A DNA stretch of 51,628 nucleotides from Opitutia bacterium. Lineage in GTDB: Bacteria; Verrucomicrobiota; Verrucomicrobiia; Opitutales; Seribacteraceae. The translations under genes and the position numbers were made by a program. Of this stretch, positions 25,743 through 35,010 are shown in pieces (position 1 is the first letter of the stretch; the number at the start of each line of letters is the position of its first letter). A model generated the notes under the pieces. It had not been told where the DNA came from and did not search any database. It saw nothing but the letters and a program-made list of their open reading frames with translations. The stretch spans positions 3,373 to 55,000 of the forward strand of contig PCBO01000012.1 of assembly GCA_002730975.1 (NCBI GenBank), read 5' to 3'.

Positions 25743-27775
25743 AAGTTTTCTGCTTGAGCGAGTGGCTTAAGCGATATCACTGGCGCATTCTCCTGACCTT
25801 CGCCGGAACGGGTGCTGGAATTTATTTTGCCTTGAACTGGTTTTTGTCGATCAATCCTTTCCCTATAGAACGATTGGAAGCCTCGCCCGAAAGTGGCATT
25901 TTAGTGGATCGGTCTGGTCGCGTCCTTACTAGAACATTGACCAAGGAAGAGCAATGGCGCCTGCCCATTTCTCTTAAAGAAATTTCTCCTTGGTTGACGC
26001 GAGCGACTATTGCTGTGGAGGACGAACGATTTCGCTTCCATTCCGGCGTGGACTTCTTGTCCGTTGCCCGTGCCTCCTTTCAAAACATATTCGCATTGGA
26101 GGTCGTTTCGGGTGCGAGTACATTGGATATGCAGTTGTGCCGCATGTTGGAACCTAGACCACGAACTTTCGGCGTGAAACTTTCCGAGGCGGCGCGGGCA
26201 TGGCAGGCGGACGAGTATTTGTCAAAGGATGAAATTCTTCAGGCGTACTTGAATTTAGCGCCCTACGGGGGGAATCTAAATGGAGTGGAAGCGGCTTCGC
26301 GACGATACTTTGGCAAGTCCCCAAAGGAGCTTTCGTTGACCGAGGCCGCTCTGCTTTCCGGAATCCCTCAGTCTCCATCGCGTTTGCGACCTGATCGTTT
26401 TCCTGAAGCCGCCCAGCGGCGACGAGACAAGGTGCTCGAACGTATGTTTTCGGAGGGAATGATTTCCCGATCTGAGGCTGATGACGCAATGAGCGAGCCT
26501 GTTAGTCTGGAGACTCGACCACTGACGGGTGGGCAAAGTCGTCACTTCGTGATGGAAGCTTTGCGTCGGCGGCCTTCCGGTGGACAAACCTTTTTCGATC
26601 TTACGCTTCAGGCTGAAATCGAACACCTGTTGATTGAGCACGCGAAAAATTTGCCCAGTGCTTCCGAAGTGGCGACGGTTGTCATCGAACTTGAAAGCGG
26701 TGGTCTGACGGCAATGGTTGGAGGCGTGAACTTTGACGACCCGAATGGTGGTCAGGTGAACGCTGCCTTGGCATGGCGTTCTCCCGGATCTACCTTGAAG
26801 CCCTTCGTTTACGGGACGGCGGCATCCGAGCGTCGGTTGGATGGCGAGACTATTCTCTCCGACGCATCTGTCAGTTTTGGCGGATGGGCTCCAGGGAACT
26901 TTGATCGAACCTTTTCCGGTGAGGTTTGCGCGGGAGATGCCTTGCGTCGGTCACTCAATTTACCTGCTCTTCAGGTTGCCCGTGAGGTCGGAGCGGCCAA
27001 GGCGGCGGGCATGGCGGAGGGATGTGGTGTTCGTTTTAAGGGCGACCCCGTCGGTCGCGGTGGTCTTGCCTTCGTACTGGGTTCAGTAGAGACGCGTTTA
27101 CTCGACCTCACCAACGCCTATGCCACATTGGGTCGGTCCGGCGTTCGCCGAAATATACGTACTTTTCTTGATGAGCCTGTTGTGGATGCTCGTATTCTGG
27201 ATTCGGACGTGTGCGCTTGGTTAGGGTATGAATTGTCTTCTTGGCGCTTTCCTTCGACCGAGTTCGACAATCTTTCGCTGCAGTCGACTCCTTGGTTCAT
27301 GCGTAAGACGGGTACCTCTTCCGGTCGCCGAGATGCATGGGCGGTGGGGCACAATGGTAAGTATGCCGTTGGCGTGTGGGTCGGTAGACTATCCGGAATG
27401 GGCGATGAAGCCTACGTAGGAGCAAAGGTAGCCGAACCTGTCCTTTCCCGGATCTTTGATCTTTCAAAGATCCGCGTGACGGAGGCTCCTGGAAAACCTA
27501 TTCCTTGGACAGTTTCCCGACCGATTCCCTTACCCGGAGAAGATTTGAAGCTTTCCATCCTGTCTCCCGAATCCGGCGCTGTTTACCGCAAATTAGAAGA
27601 TTTTTTGGAGATCCGGCCGAAAGCCAATCTAGATGGGGAGTTGCTATGGTTTCTTAACGGGAGTCCACTTGTAGGCACTGCGGTTAATCGAACTGCAGTG
27701 GGCATCGGTCGGCACGAGTTGCTCTGTCTTATGCCGACGGGAACTTATGCCCGTTCTCGTTTCGAGGTGCGTTAG
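25739..27775 (+). CDS. pbpC: Penicillin-binding protein 1C (bifunctional glycosyltransferase/transpeptidase)
   Basis: The 678-residue protein has an N-terminal membrane helix (ILLTFAGTGAGIYFALNWFL, about 17-36). The GT51 domain (about 55-235) has catalytic Glu94 in VEDERFRFHSGVD, then SGASTLDMQ, and AYLNLAPYGGNLNGVEAAS in parts. The usual STLTMQ reads STLDMQ here. The transpeptidase domain (about 295-540) has Ser351 in STLK (Lys354), the SxN motif SLN, and KTGTSSGRRDAWAVG with Lys523. A C-terminal BiPBP_C-like beta domain (about 590-678) ends the protein. It polymerises and cross-links peptidoglycan in the periplasm. It directly follows the A2M gene and is convergent with the monophosphatase gene 7 bp away. 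Confidence 0.93.
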   Translation: MKVFCLSEWLKRYHWRILLTFAGTGAGIYFALNWFLSINPFPIERLEASPESGILVDRSGRVLTRTLTKEEQWRLPISLKEISPWLTRATIAVEDERFRFHSGVDFLSVARASFQNIFALEVVSGASTLDMQLCRMLEPRPRTFGVKLSEAARAWQADEYLSKDEILQAYLNLAPYGGNLNGVEAASRRYFGKSPKELSLTEAALLSGIPQSPSRLRPDRFPEAAQRRRDKVLERMFSEGMISRSEADDAMSEPVSLETRPLTGGQSRHFVMEALRRRPSGGQTFFDLTLQAEIEHLLIEHAKNLPSASEVATVVIELESGGLTAMVGGVNFDDPNGGQVNAALAWRSPGSTLKPFVYGTAASERRLDGETILSDASVSFGGWAPGNFDRTFSGEVCAGDALRRSLNLPALQVAREVGAAKAAGMAEGCGVRFKGDPVGRGGLAFVLGSVETRLLDLTNAYATLGRSGVRRNIRTFLDEPVVDARILDSDVCAWLGYELSSWRFPSTEFDNLSLQSTPWFMRKTGTSSGRRDAWAVGHNGKYAVGVWVGRLSGMGDEAYVGAKVAEPVLSRIFDLSKIRVTEAPGKPIPWTVSRPIPLPGEDLKLSILSPESGAVYRKLEDFLEIRPKANLDGELLWFLNGSPLVGTAVNRTAVGIGRHELLCLMPTGTYARSRFEVR

Positions 27776-27782
27776 CAGTCTC

Positions 27783-28622
27783 TTAAGCTAGTGCCTTGGC
27801 CGTTTCATCGAGGAAAAGCTGAGAGCCGACTCGGAAAGGAAAAGACGGCATACTTGTTGAAAAGCTTTTCATGGGAAAGCAGGCTTCCTCCAAAAATTGG
27901 AATTCTGCGCCTGCTCCTTTGCAAATGGGGTGACCCGCGGCGCAGTCCCAAGGTTTCGAGCGGTATTCGATGCAACCATCGAGTCGACCGGCTGCGACGT
28001 TGGCTAGACCGACGGCAGCTGAACCCGGACAGCGGATGCGCCATATAGTGAGTGCTTCTTTCAGTTTGTCTTGCGCCTCCGATGGGATTGGGAAGTGCAT
28101 GCAAAAAGTTAGCTTTTCGTTTACGAGATCGGTGGTTGCCGTTATGGGACTGTCGCCCTCGACCGCTCCGAAGCTAGGACCACCTTGAAGGAGTAAGTCT
28201 CGTCCGTTGTCGTAGATGAATCCGTAGACGGGCATGCCTTCGTGAAGGAGACCCAGAGATATGCCACATTCGGGAATGCCGACTGCGTAGTTGTTTGTCC
28301 CGTCCACGGGGTCGAGCACCCAAGCGAATTCGGCGTGGAGGTCTCTGATTTCGGAGTCGTTTTCGCTTTCCTCTGAGCAATAGTCGTCTTTTGGAAAGTT
28401 CTTTGTGAGGTCCGTGAATATCTCGCGGGAGATTGTTTCGTCCACCACGGTTACTCGTGTTCCGTCTCCTTTCCATCGACTTTCGGCTTTCCCGATGTTT
28501 TCTCGAAAATAGCCTACTTGGTCGAGAACGGCTTTCTGTCCTGCTAGTATGCGGGATTGCAGAGATTCGTCAGCGTGACTGAGGTCGAGTGGATACTCGG
28601 ATTGGTTTAAGGTTCCGTCCAT
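27783..28622 (-). CDS. Inositol monophosphatase family phosphatase
   Basis: The 279-residue protein has the metal-dependent IMPase signatures: the Glu loop near 83 (CSEESEND), WVLDPVDGTNNYAVG near 105-119 (motif A, D-P-x-D-G-T), and PWDCAAGHPICKGAGA near 228-243 (motif B, W-D-x-A-A-G). It hydrolyses a phosphomonoester such as inositol-1-phosphate, histidinol phosphate or PAP. Motifs alone do not separate these. Its ATG lies inside the end of ispG, overlapping by 16 bp, so it is the last gene of the uppS-cdsA-dxr-rseP-ispG series. It is cytosolic by appearance. Confidence 0.87.
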   Translation of the reverse strand: MDGTLNQSEYPLDLSHADESLQSRILAGQKAVLDQVGYFRENIGKAESRWKGDGTRVTVVDETISREIFTDLTKNFPKDDYCSEESENDSEIRDLHAEFAWVLDPVDGTNNYAVGIPECGISLGLLHEGMPVYGFIYDNGRDLLLQGGPSFGAVEGDSPITATTDLVNEKLTFCMHFPIPSEAQDKLKEALTIWRIRCPGSAAVGLANVAAGRLDGCIEYRSKPWDCAAGHPICKGAGAEFQFLEEACFPMKSFSTSMPSFPFRVGSQLFLDETAKALA

Positions 28623-30640
28623 TTACCTTCCTCTTTAATGAGACGAACGAGTCGGTCAACGGCTTCCTTTTCCGAGATGGCCGATTTTACACGATTTTTT
28701 CCGACGTAAAGATCGATTTTGCCTGGTGCTGAACCCACGTATCCGAAGTCGGCATCGGCCATTTCTCCCGGACCATTTACGATACAACCCATTACTGCGA
28801 TCGTGACCCCCTTTAAGTGCGAGGTGCTTTCCTTTACGCGTTGGGTAGTGGACTGAAGGTCAAAGAGGGTGCGACCACAACTTGGGCACGCCACGAACTC
28901 AGTCTTTGAACTTCTTGCTCGCGCTCCCTGTAGGAGATTGTAGGCGAGAGCTCGAGAGCGATTGGAGTCGGGTGCATTCTCGACGGAGAGTATGTCGCCG
29001 ATCCCGTCGCAAAGTAGGGAACCTGTCAGGATTGCGGAATCGAGGAGTCTGGAAGAAAAGAAATCTTCATCAGGATGAATGCGTGCTTCGTCGCTTGACC
29101 TTATCCAGATGGGGAAGGGTAGGTTGAGTTGTCTGAGTTGAGCGGCAAGGGCCCTGTAGGCTCCTACCGGATGCGCGAAAGTGGAGGTTTTCGACAAGGT
29201 GATTATTGGGGCGGAGCCTTGATGGGTTTTAAGGACTTCGCCCAGTGTGCCGTTGAGGTCGGTTGGTTCCAATGCAAGAGCGGATGTATGGTCTGCGTTT
29301 TCTGTTTCAGTAAGAAACGTGTGAAGATCCTCGGCTTGACTGGTAGCGAAGGCACGAAGGACAAGGATTTTCGGTGAACCTCGGTCGGAAGCTCTTGTCG
29401 GCAGTTCAAACTGTTCGCCTGGTTGATATTCCACTACGAGAAGGGGTAGGGAGCCAACAAGAGTTTCCCGTAAAGTCTCCAGGTGGGATAAATCTTTCTC
29501 GGACTTGAGCCTCAAGAGCAAGCCTTCGATTGGTGCATCCTTGTTTGCGGCTTGGGCTTTTGACAGGTCGGAAACGATATCTCGAAACTCCTCAAGGGGG
29601 CGTCCTGCCGGAACAATTACGCGAGGCGGTTCTTTCGGACCCACTTTGCAGTTTGGGCCAAAGGCCAAGTCGACACATTCCCGCCGCGTGAATTCAAAGG
29701 GGTCTATTCCTTCGTCGGGTTGCGCGTCGGTTTTGTTTTTTGCTCTTTGCCAAAGTGTCTCTGTTCTTGCCGCGAGATCTTGGGCGACCGGTATCTCATG
29801 TACCGGATCTTCGGTAAGCGACACTCGGATGGTGTCGCCTAGACCATCCAGCAGAAGAGATCCGATTCCCGTTGCACTCTTGATACGAGCGTCCTCACCA
29901 TCCCCTGCCTCGGTTACGCCAAGGTGGAGTGGATACTCCATGCTTTCATCGTTCATGAGAGCCACGACGAGCCTATAAGCCTCGATCATCACTTTCGGGT
30001 TGCTTGCCTTCATCGACAGGATGATTTCCCTATAATCGTGCGACTCTGCTATCCTAATGAACTCTAGAGCGGATTCGGCCATGCCTCGCGGAGTGTCGCC
30101 GAAGCGATTGAGGATACGATCGGATAGGGAACCGTGATTGGTGCCGATACGCATGGCTCGCCCTAGTTCCTTGCATCGTAGCACGAGTGGCGAAAAGGCT
30201 CCGTGGAGACGTTCGAGCTCTTCTTCGTATTCGAGGTCGGAGTATTCGCGTACGGCGAATTTTTTACGGTCGGCGTAGTTGCCTGGATTTACTCGAACTT
30301 TTTCCACATGCTTGGCGGCCTCCATCGCAGCTTGAGGAAGGAAATGAATGTCGGCGACGAGGGGAACGTCAAACCCGTCGACACGTACCTTTTTCGCGAT
30401 TGCTGCGAGAGCCTCGGCGGCCCGTACGTTCTGGGCGGTAATTCGGACGATCTCGCAACCTGCTTCTACAAGTTCGATGGTTTGGCGTGAAGTGGCTTCC
30501 ACGTCGAGAGTTTCAGTCGTGGTCATCGACTGTACGCGAATCGGGTTATCACCCCCAACGCCGATAGAACCTACCTTTACTTCACGAGTCGTTCTTCGAA
30601 GGGTACGTACTCGAGACAAGCAGTATGAGGAGGACGGCAT
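28607..30640 (-). CDS. ispG: 4-hydroxy-3-methylbut-2-enyl diphosphate synthase, long (three-domain) form
   Basis: The protein has 677 residues, far longer than the 370 or so of E. coli IspG. It matches the long type of plants, Chlamydiae and Bacteroidetes, which has an extra domain between the TIM barrel and the iron-sulfur domain. The barrel start has GGDNPIRVQSMTTTET and VRVNPGNYADRKKF. The C-terminal [4Fe-4S] ligands are Cys585 and Cys588 (ACPSCGRTLFDL) and Cys619 (GCIVNGPGE, with Glu626). It makes HMBPP from MEcPP in the MEP isoprenoid pathway. dxr, another MEP gene, lies two genes upstream, and uppS uses the pathway product. Confidence 0.95.
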   Translation of the reverse strand: MPSSSYCLSRVRTLRRTTREVKVGSIGVGGDNPIRVQSMTTTETLDVEATSRQTIELVEAGCEIVRITAQNVRAAEALAAIAKKVRVDGFDVPLVADIHFLPQAAMEAAKHVEKVRVNPGNYADRKKFAVREYSDLEYEEELERLHGAFSPLVLRCKELGRAMRIGTNHGSLSDRILNRFGDTPRGMAESALEFIRIAESHDYREIILSMKASNPKVMIEAYRLVVALMNDESMEYPLHLGVTEAGDGEDARIKSATGIGSLLLDGLGDTIRVSLTEDPVHEIPVAQDLAARTETLWQRAKNKTDAQPDEGIDPFEFTRRECVDLAFGPNCKVGPKEPPRVIVPAGRPLEEFRDIVSDLSKAQAANKDAPIEGLLLRLKSEKDLSHLETLRETLVGSLPLLVVEYQPGEQFELPTRASDRGSPKILVLRAFATSQAEDLHTFLTETENADHTSALALEPTDLNGTLGEVLKTHQGSAPIITLSKTSTFAHPVGAYRALAAQLRQLNLPFPIWIRSSDEARIHPDEDFFSSRLLDSAILTGSLLCDGIGDILSVENAPDSNRSRALAYNLLQGARARSSKTEFVACPSCGRTLFDLQSTTQRVKESTSHLKGVTIAVMGCIVNGPGEMADADFGYVGSAPGKIDLYVGKNRVKSAISEKEAVDRLVRLIKEEGKWTEP

Positions 30641-30653
30641 CGTCCCGAATCGT

Positions 30654-32135
30654 TCAGAAGGGGAATAACCGCTGCAGGTCGAAGAAGGTGACGTACAGCA
30701 TGAAGGAGAATAGCAGGGCTACGAATAAGATTTGCGCCCGTTCGAGGAAAGCCAAAGGCAGAGGTTGCCCTCGTAATTTCTCTATGGTGGCAAAGAGCAT
30801 GTGACCTCCATCCAATACGGGAATGGGTAGTAGGTTCAGGATGGCGAGATTTACGTTGATGAAGACTACGAACCACAAGAGCTTCTTGAAGCCGATCTTG
30901 GCGAATATGCTCAGGTGATTGACGATTCCAACGGGCCCACTCATGTTGCGGAGCTTAACGTCGGACTGTGGACTGACTAGCCCCGAAAGGGTTAGGTACA
31001 TGTCCTTCACTCGACCGTAAATAAGATGCATGGGGTTCGGATAGGTGGTCACGATCTTTTGCTTGGGTCGAAAACCTATCAGCGTGCGTTTGACCATTTC
31101 GTCGCCCTGTTCGATCTCTTTCACGGTAGGTGTAAGCGCGTAGGATTTTATCGGTCCATCCTCGCCTCCTTTACTAACGGTGAAGGCGACGCTGGCGTTC
31201 TCTTCGAGTTTGTCGAGGTAGTCTATCAGAAAACGGAATGATAGAATTGCTTTTCCATCTATTGCGACTGGCATATCGCCTATTTCAAGTCCGGCAGCTT
31301 CTCCTGGTAAACCAGGCGTAAGCTCTTCTACGAAAAAAGTTTCCCGAGGACCTATGCCGATAATGCGAAATTCTTCCCTACTTACGACTTCCGGACGGAT
31401 GTCCAAGCTTTTGGAAGTGCCGTTGCGATCTATAAGCAAGGTAACCAGACGCTCACCGTCTTCCCGTGTCCTCTTTCCGGTCACAATGCGGTTTTGAATA
31501 TCCATGAAGTCTTCCACGACAGCATTGTCGACTTTGAGGATTTTGTCTCCTGGGACTAGTCCCGCAACCATTCCCGGACCACGAACAGTTTCTCCCTCTT
31601 GAATCAATGGATTCCAACGTTCGACTTCCTCTGACACATAACCAACCTCAGTGCTGAGCTGAGCAGATGAAACGTCATAACCAAAAAACCAGAGTATGCA
31701 CGAAAGCACAAAGGCGAATAGTACGTTGAAGACGGCTCCCATGACCGAAACGATCATTTTGTCGGCATAGCTGATCTTCGAGAATTGTTCTATTTTGTGT
31801 TCGTCTCCGTTCTCGTCCTCCTTTTCTTCTTCTTCTTCGTTCTCATCCCTTTCCTTTTCTTTTTCCGAGATCTGCTCTTCGGCTCCTTCCAGTCGGCCCA
31901 TATCCGCCAACTGAGGGAGGGCTACGTATCCGCCGAAGGGTATTAAGGATAAACGGTATTCTACGCCATCACGCTCCCATCCGAAGATTTTTGGTCCAAA
32001 ACCAATGGAGAAACGCTTGATCACCAATCCCCGGCGCTTAGCTGCGAGAAAGTGACCCAATTCATGAACGAATATGGTTATCCCCAAGGTGAGCAAGGCA
32101 ACGAAGATAAAGCTGATGTCGTATAATAAAGACAC
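30654..32135 (-). CDS. rseP: RIP zinc metalloprotease RseP (site-2 protease)
   Basis: The 493-residue integral membrane protease has HELGH (24-28) in the first helix and NLLPIPVLDGGH with Asp442 in the third, which together bind zinc. Two PDZ domains lie between them: about 190-260 with MVAGLVPGDKILKVDNAVVE, and about 270-350 with PGLPGEAAGLEIGDMP. It cuts transmembrane substrates such as anti-sigma factors. Residues about 83-117 are an unusual acidic, lysine-spiked insert with long Glu runs, just before the helix SVMGAVFNVLFAFVLS. Its place after dxr is the usual uppS-cdsA-dxr-rseP order. The FecR-type anti-sigma candidate at 5.1 kb is one conceivable substrate, but nothing in the sequence shows it. 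Confidence 0.95.
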   Translation of the reverse strand: MSLLYDISFIFVALLTLGITIFVHELGHFLAAKRRGLVIKRFSIGFGPKIFGWERDGVEYRLSLIPFGGYVALPQLADMGRLEGAEEQISEKEKERDENEEEEEKEDENGDEHKIEQFSKISYADKMIVSVMGAVFNVLFAFVLSCILWFFGYDVSSAQLSTEVGYVSEEVERWNPLIQEGETVRGPGMVAGLVPGDKILKVDNAVVEDFMDIQNRIVTGKRTREDGERLVTLLIDRNGTSKSLDIRPEVVSREEFRIIGIGPRETFFVEELTPGLPGEAAGLEIGDMPVAIDGKAILSFRFLIDYLDKLEENASVAFTVSKGGEDGPIKSYALTPTVKEIEQGDEMVKRTLIGFRPKQKIVTTYPNPMHLIYGRVKDMYLTLSGLVSPQSDVKLRNMSGPVGIVNHLSIFAKIGFKKLLWFVVFINVNLAILNLLPIPVLDGGHMLFATIEKLRGQPLPLAFLERAQILFVALLFSFMLYVTFFDLQRLFPF

Positions 32136-32158
32136 GAATTTAGGATGTGGTGGTGAAG

Positions 32159-33307
32159 TTAGTCCCTAAGCTTTTCCATTGCCAGTCTGCGGCTATCCGA
32201 ATCTGCGGAGAGAACTTCTTCTATGTTTTTTGGGTCTCTATGTTGAATGTCGTTTAAAGTGGCTTCTATTATTGCCGGAATGTTGAGAAAGCCAATCCGA
32301 TTTCGTAAAAAAGCATCGACTGCAATTTCGTTGGCGGCGTTGAATACGGTTGGGGCGATGCCTTCGGTTTGCATCGCCTCGCGAGCTAGGCGAAGACATG
32401 GGAATCTTTGAAGGTCGGGAGGAGCGAACGAAAGGTCGAGTGGTTCGAGAAAGTCGAGTGACTTGTCCACGCCTGATGCCCGATGGGGATATAGCAGGGC
32501 ATGTTGGAGAGCGAAGGTCATTGACGGTGGAGTAAGTTGGGCCAATACGCATCCATCCACCAAGCGAACGAGAGAATGCACGAGGCTAGAGGGATGGATA
32601 ACCACGTCGAGCCGTTCTGCAGGTAAACCGAAGAGCCAGTGAGCCTCTATCAGTTCCAAGCCCTTGTTTGCCATTGTTGCCGAATCTACCGTGATTTTCG
32701 GTCCCATCGACCAGTTCGGGTGGTCAAGGGCTTGCTTGGAAGAGACCGAAGCCATCTGTTCGAGTGAGAAATCGCGAAATGGACCACCCGATGCCGTCAG
32801 TATGATTCGATCGACGTCTCGTTCTGGCACCCCTTGCAGACATTGGAACACGGCGTTGTGCTCGCTGTCTGCGGGAATAATGCGAACTCCTGCTTTCCGA
32901 GCCGCCTCCATGACGAATTTACCGCCAACCACAAGAGCTTCCTTGTTGGCGAGAATTACGTCATTTCCACCTTGAATGGCAGCCAGAGTCGGGAGTAAAC
33001 CCGCCGAGCCTACCACAGCGACCAAGGCGACGTCCGCTTCGGGCAAAGCGGCCAACTCTTCTAAACCACGAGCGCCTCTTCGCAGTGTGGCATTGCTCGG
33101 AACCGTTTGCACCTTTGAAACTTTTTCGGAAAGACACAGATCTTTGACTCCAAATTCCTCGGCGATGGCAAAAAGTCCTTCAGCATCCGAGTGGGCTGAA
33201 ATTCCGACCAATTGCAACCTGTCGGGATGAGCTCGAAGTACTCGCAAGGCACTTTCTCCGATGGAACCGGTGGCTCCCAGCAGAACGACCTTCTTGGGGG
33301 CGCTCAC
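32159..33307 (-). CDS. dxr: 1-deoxy-D-xylulose 5-phosphate reductoisomerase
   Basis: The 382-residue protein is full length for DXR, which converts DXP to MEP with NADPH, the first committed step of the MEP pathway. The Rossmann start is LLGATGSIGESALRVL. Then come VILANKEALVVGG, the metal/substrate loop IPADSEHNAVFQCLQG, TASGGPFRDF and HPNWSMGPKITVDSATMANK. The start is GTG at 33307, and it overlaps the cdsA stop as GTGA, so the two are translationally coupled. rseP follows 23 bp downstream. It is cytosolic. Confidence 0.96.
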   Translation of the reverse strand: MSAPKKVVLLGATGSIGESALRVLRAHPDRLQLVGISAHSDAEGLFAIAEEFGVKDLCLSEKVSKVQTVPSNATLRRGARGLEELAALPEADVALVAVVGSAGLLPTLAAIQGGNDVILANKEALVVGGKFVMEAARKAGVRIIPADSEHNAVFQCLQGVPERDVDRIILTASGGPFRDFSLEQMASVSSKQALDHPNWSMGPKITVDSATMANKGLELIEAHWLFGLPAERLDVVIHPSSLVHSLVRLVDGCVLAQLTPPSMTFALQHALLYPHRASGVDKSLDFLEPLDLSFAPPDLQRFPCLRLAREAMQTEGIAPTVFNAANEIAVDAFLRNRIGFLNIPAIIEATLNDIQHRDPKNIEEVLSADSDSRRLAMEKLRD

Positions 33308-34164
33308 CGCATTAAGGCCAAAAGTAGGAAATATCCCGTGGGCGCGGCCAAGATGAGACTGTCTGTAAGGTCGAGCATTCCGCCTATTCCGGGTATTGCT
33401 CCACCTGAATCCTTTATATTCGCCAGTCGCTTGAGCACAGAGGCGATCAAGTCGCCGATTACGGCGGCAACGGCTACTGGCAATGCAAGGATCGCAGCCG
33501 ACCCCGGATCGAAGTTTACTCCCTCGAAAGAAACCAACTCGGGCCTGTAGTTTTGCAAGATCCAGGGGAGGAGAGCTCCTATGCCTGCGGAGGCTGCAAT
33601 GCCTCCAACAAGTCCTTCGATGGTTTTTCCCGGACTTATTGAAGGAGCCATTTTGGTGCGACCTATCATCTTTCCCACCAGCAGAGCACCAATGTCACTG
33701 AACTTCGCCACGGCAAGTAACCACAAGCAGAAGAACAAGCCGAAACTCATGGTTGTTCCCGATGGAATCTCTTCGGACGTCTGCAGGATTCGAACGAAGT
33801 AGTGCAATAGAAAAGGTACGTAAACCAGACCGAAGAAAGTCGGAAGCAGGCGCTTGACGTACATGCCACGCTGGGCTTGTGGGAAAAGCACGGCGGCACC
33901 CGACATCATGAGCGCTCCTACCGCCAAAGCGTCCATTCCCGCACCTACTATATAATACCCCATCGGAATCAAAAAGGCTCCCGTGGCCAATCCTGAGATT
34001 CTATTTGCGGCGAATCCAAGTCGGCCCAGTAGGGCGTAGATTTCGAATTGAGTGCATACTGCCGCCACGGTCAAAATCCACATGGTTCCAGATTCGCCGA
34101 AACCTACCACTCCACCGATAACGATGCTCCACAGGATGACGGTTGAAAATACTCTGAGAATCAT
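33304..34164 (-). CDS. cdsA: Phosphatidate cytidylyltransferase CdsA
   Basis: From ATG 34164 the protein has 286 residues and about eight hydrophobic segments, as expected for CdsA, which makes CDP-diacylglycerol from phosphatidate and CTP. The C-terminal signature is SVLKRLANIKDSGGAIPGIGG followed by MLDLTDSL, seen here as KR-x4-KD-x-G-x5-G-x-GG-x2-D. The usual D-R-x-D ends as D-L-T-D, a small change. A conserved IGRTKMAPSISPGKTIEG precedes it. I chose 34164 because it overlaps the uppS stop by ATGA. The frame extends to 34293 but that part copies the end of uppS in another frame. Confidence 0.94.
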   Translation of the reverse strand: MILRVFSTVILWSIVIGGVVGFGESGTMWILTVAAVCTQFEIYALLGRLGFAANRISGLATGAFLIPMGYYIVGAGMDALAVGALMMSGAAVLFPQAQRGMYVKRLLPTFFGLVYVPFLLHYFVRILQTSEEIPSGTTMSFGLFFCLWLLAVAKFSDIGALLVGKMIGRTKMAPSISPGKTIEGLVGGIAASAGIGALLPWILQNYRPELVSFEGVNFDPGSAAILALPVAVAAVIGDLIASVLKRLANIKDSGGAIPGIGGMLDLTDSLILAAPTGYFLLLALMR

Positions 34165-34937
34165 ACGCTTACAGGTGTTTCGGATATACTTGATTTTAAG
34201 CGGATCTGCTCTCCCGTCTTGCCGTATCGCCGTTCTCGACTGGCGTAGTCTTGGAGAGCCAGGTGAAACTTGTCGGCAGTGAACTCGGGCCAAGGATCGG
34301 GAGTTACGTATATTTCCGCATAGGCCGCTTGAAGAAGAAGGAAATTGCTTAATCGATGTTCGCCCGAAGTGCGAATGATCAAGTCTGGGTCAGGGAGTTC
34401 TGCGGTATAAAGATAAGAGGAGAATGTATCCCAATTCAATTCCTTCGGAGAGGCTTTTCCTGAAGAAATTTTTTCGGCATAAACACGTATTGCATTCAAG
34501 GTTTCCTGCCTGCTGCCGTAGTTGAGGGCAAGAGTGAGGTTCCATGAATCGTTACTCTTCGTCTTTTCGACTGCTTCCTCTACGATCTTTTGAGCATATT
34601 CGGGGAGACCTGCAACATCTCCAATGGTTCGAAGCCTCACTCCGTCCTTTACCATGTTGCGAATCTCTTTTTTGAGGAATTCCCGTAAAAGTCGCATTAA
34701 GCCGGTTACTTCATCCTTTGGGCGATTCTGGTTTTCCACGCTAAAGGCGTACAAAGTCAAATAGGGAACATCCGCTTCTTTAGCAGCATCCACTACTCGC
34801 CTGACGTTTTCGACTCCTTTGTGATGGCCAAATAAGCGAGGTTTGCCTCGATTGCGAGCCCACCTTCCGTTACCATCCATGATGATGGCTACGTGTCGTG
34901 GGACTTCACCTTGTGAATCTTCTTCGATGAGAGTCAT
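34161..34937 (-). CDS. uppS: Undecaprenyl diphosphate synthase UppS
   Basis: From ATG 34937 the protein has 258 residues, normal for cis-prenyltransferases. It adds isopentenyl units to farnesyl diphosphate to make the C55 carrier for peptidoglycan. Signatures are HVAIIMDGNGRWA with the catalytic Asp, YAFSVENQNRP, ALNYGSRQE and LIIRTSGEHRLSNFLL, then WPEF. The open frame reaches 35057, but those 40 residues overlap the divergent pterin dehydratase start (35011) and precede the conserved core. It heads the operon uppS-cdsA-dxr-rseP-ispG, and only 73 bp separate it from the divergent gene. Confidence 0.95.
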   Translation of the reverse strand: MTLIEEDSQGEVPRHVAIIMDGNGRWARNRGKPRLFGHHKGVENVRRVVDAAKEADVPYLTLYAFSVENQNRPKDEVTGLMRLLREFLKKEIRNMVKDGVRLRTIGDVAGLPEYAQKIVEEAVEKTKSNDSWNLTLALNYGSRQETLNAIRVYAEKISSGKASPKELNWDTFSSYLYTAELPDPDLIIRTSGEHRLSNFLLLQAAYAEIYVTPDPWPEFTADKFHLALQDYASRERRYGKTGEQIRLKSSISETPVSV

Positions 34938-35010
34938 GGCAATTGAAATAGCATCACAACGCCTAATCACCTTATTGACAACGAGGAAAGCTTTTCTCAG
35001 ATTATTTGTT

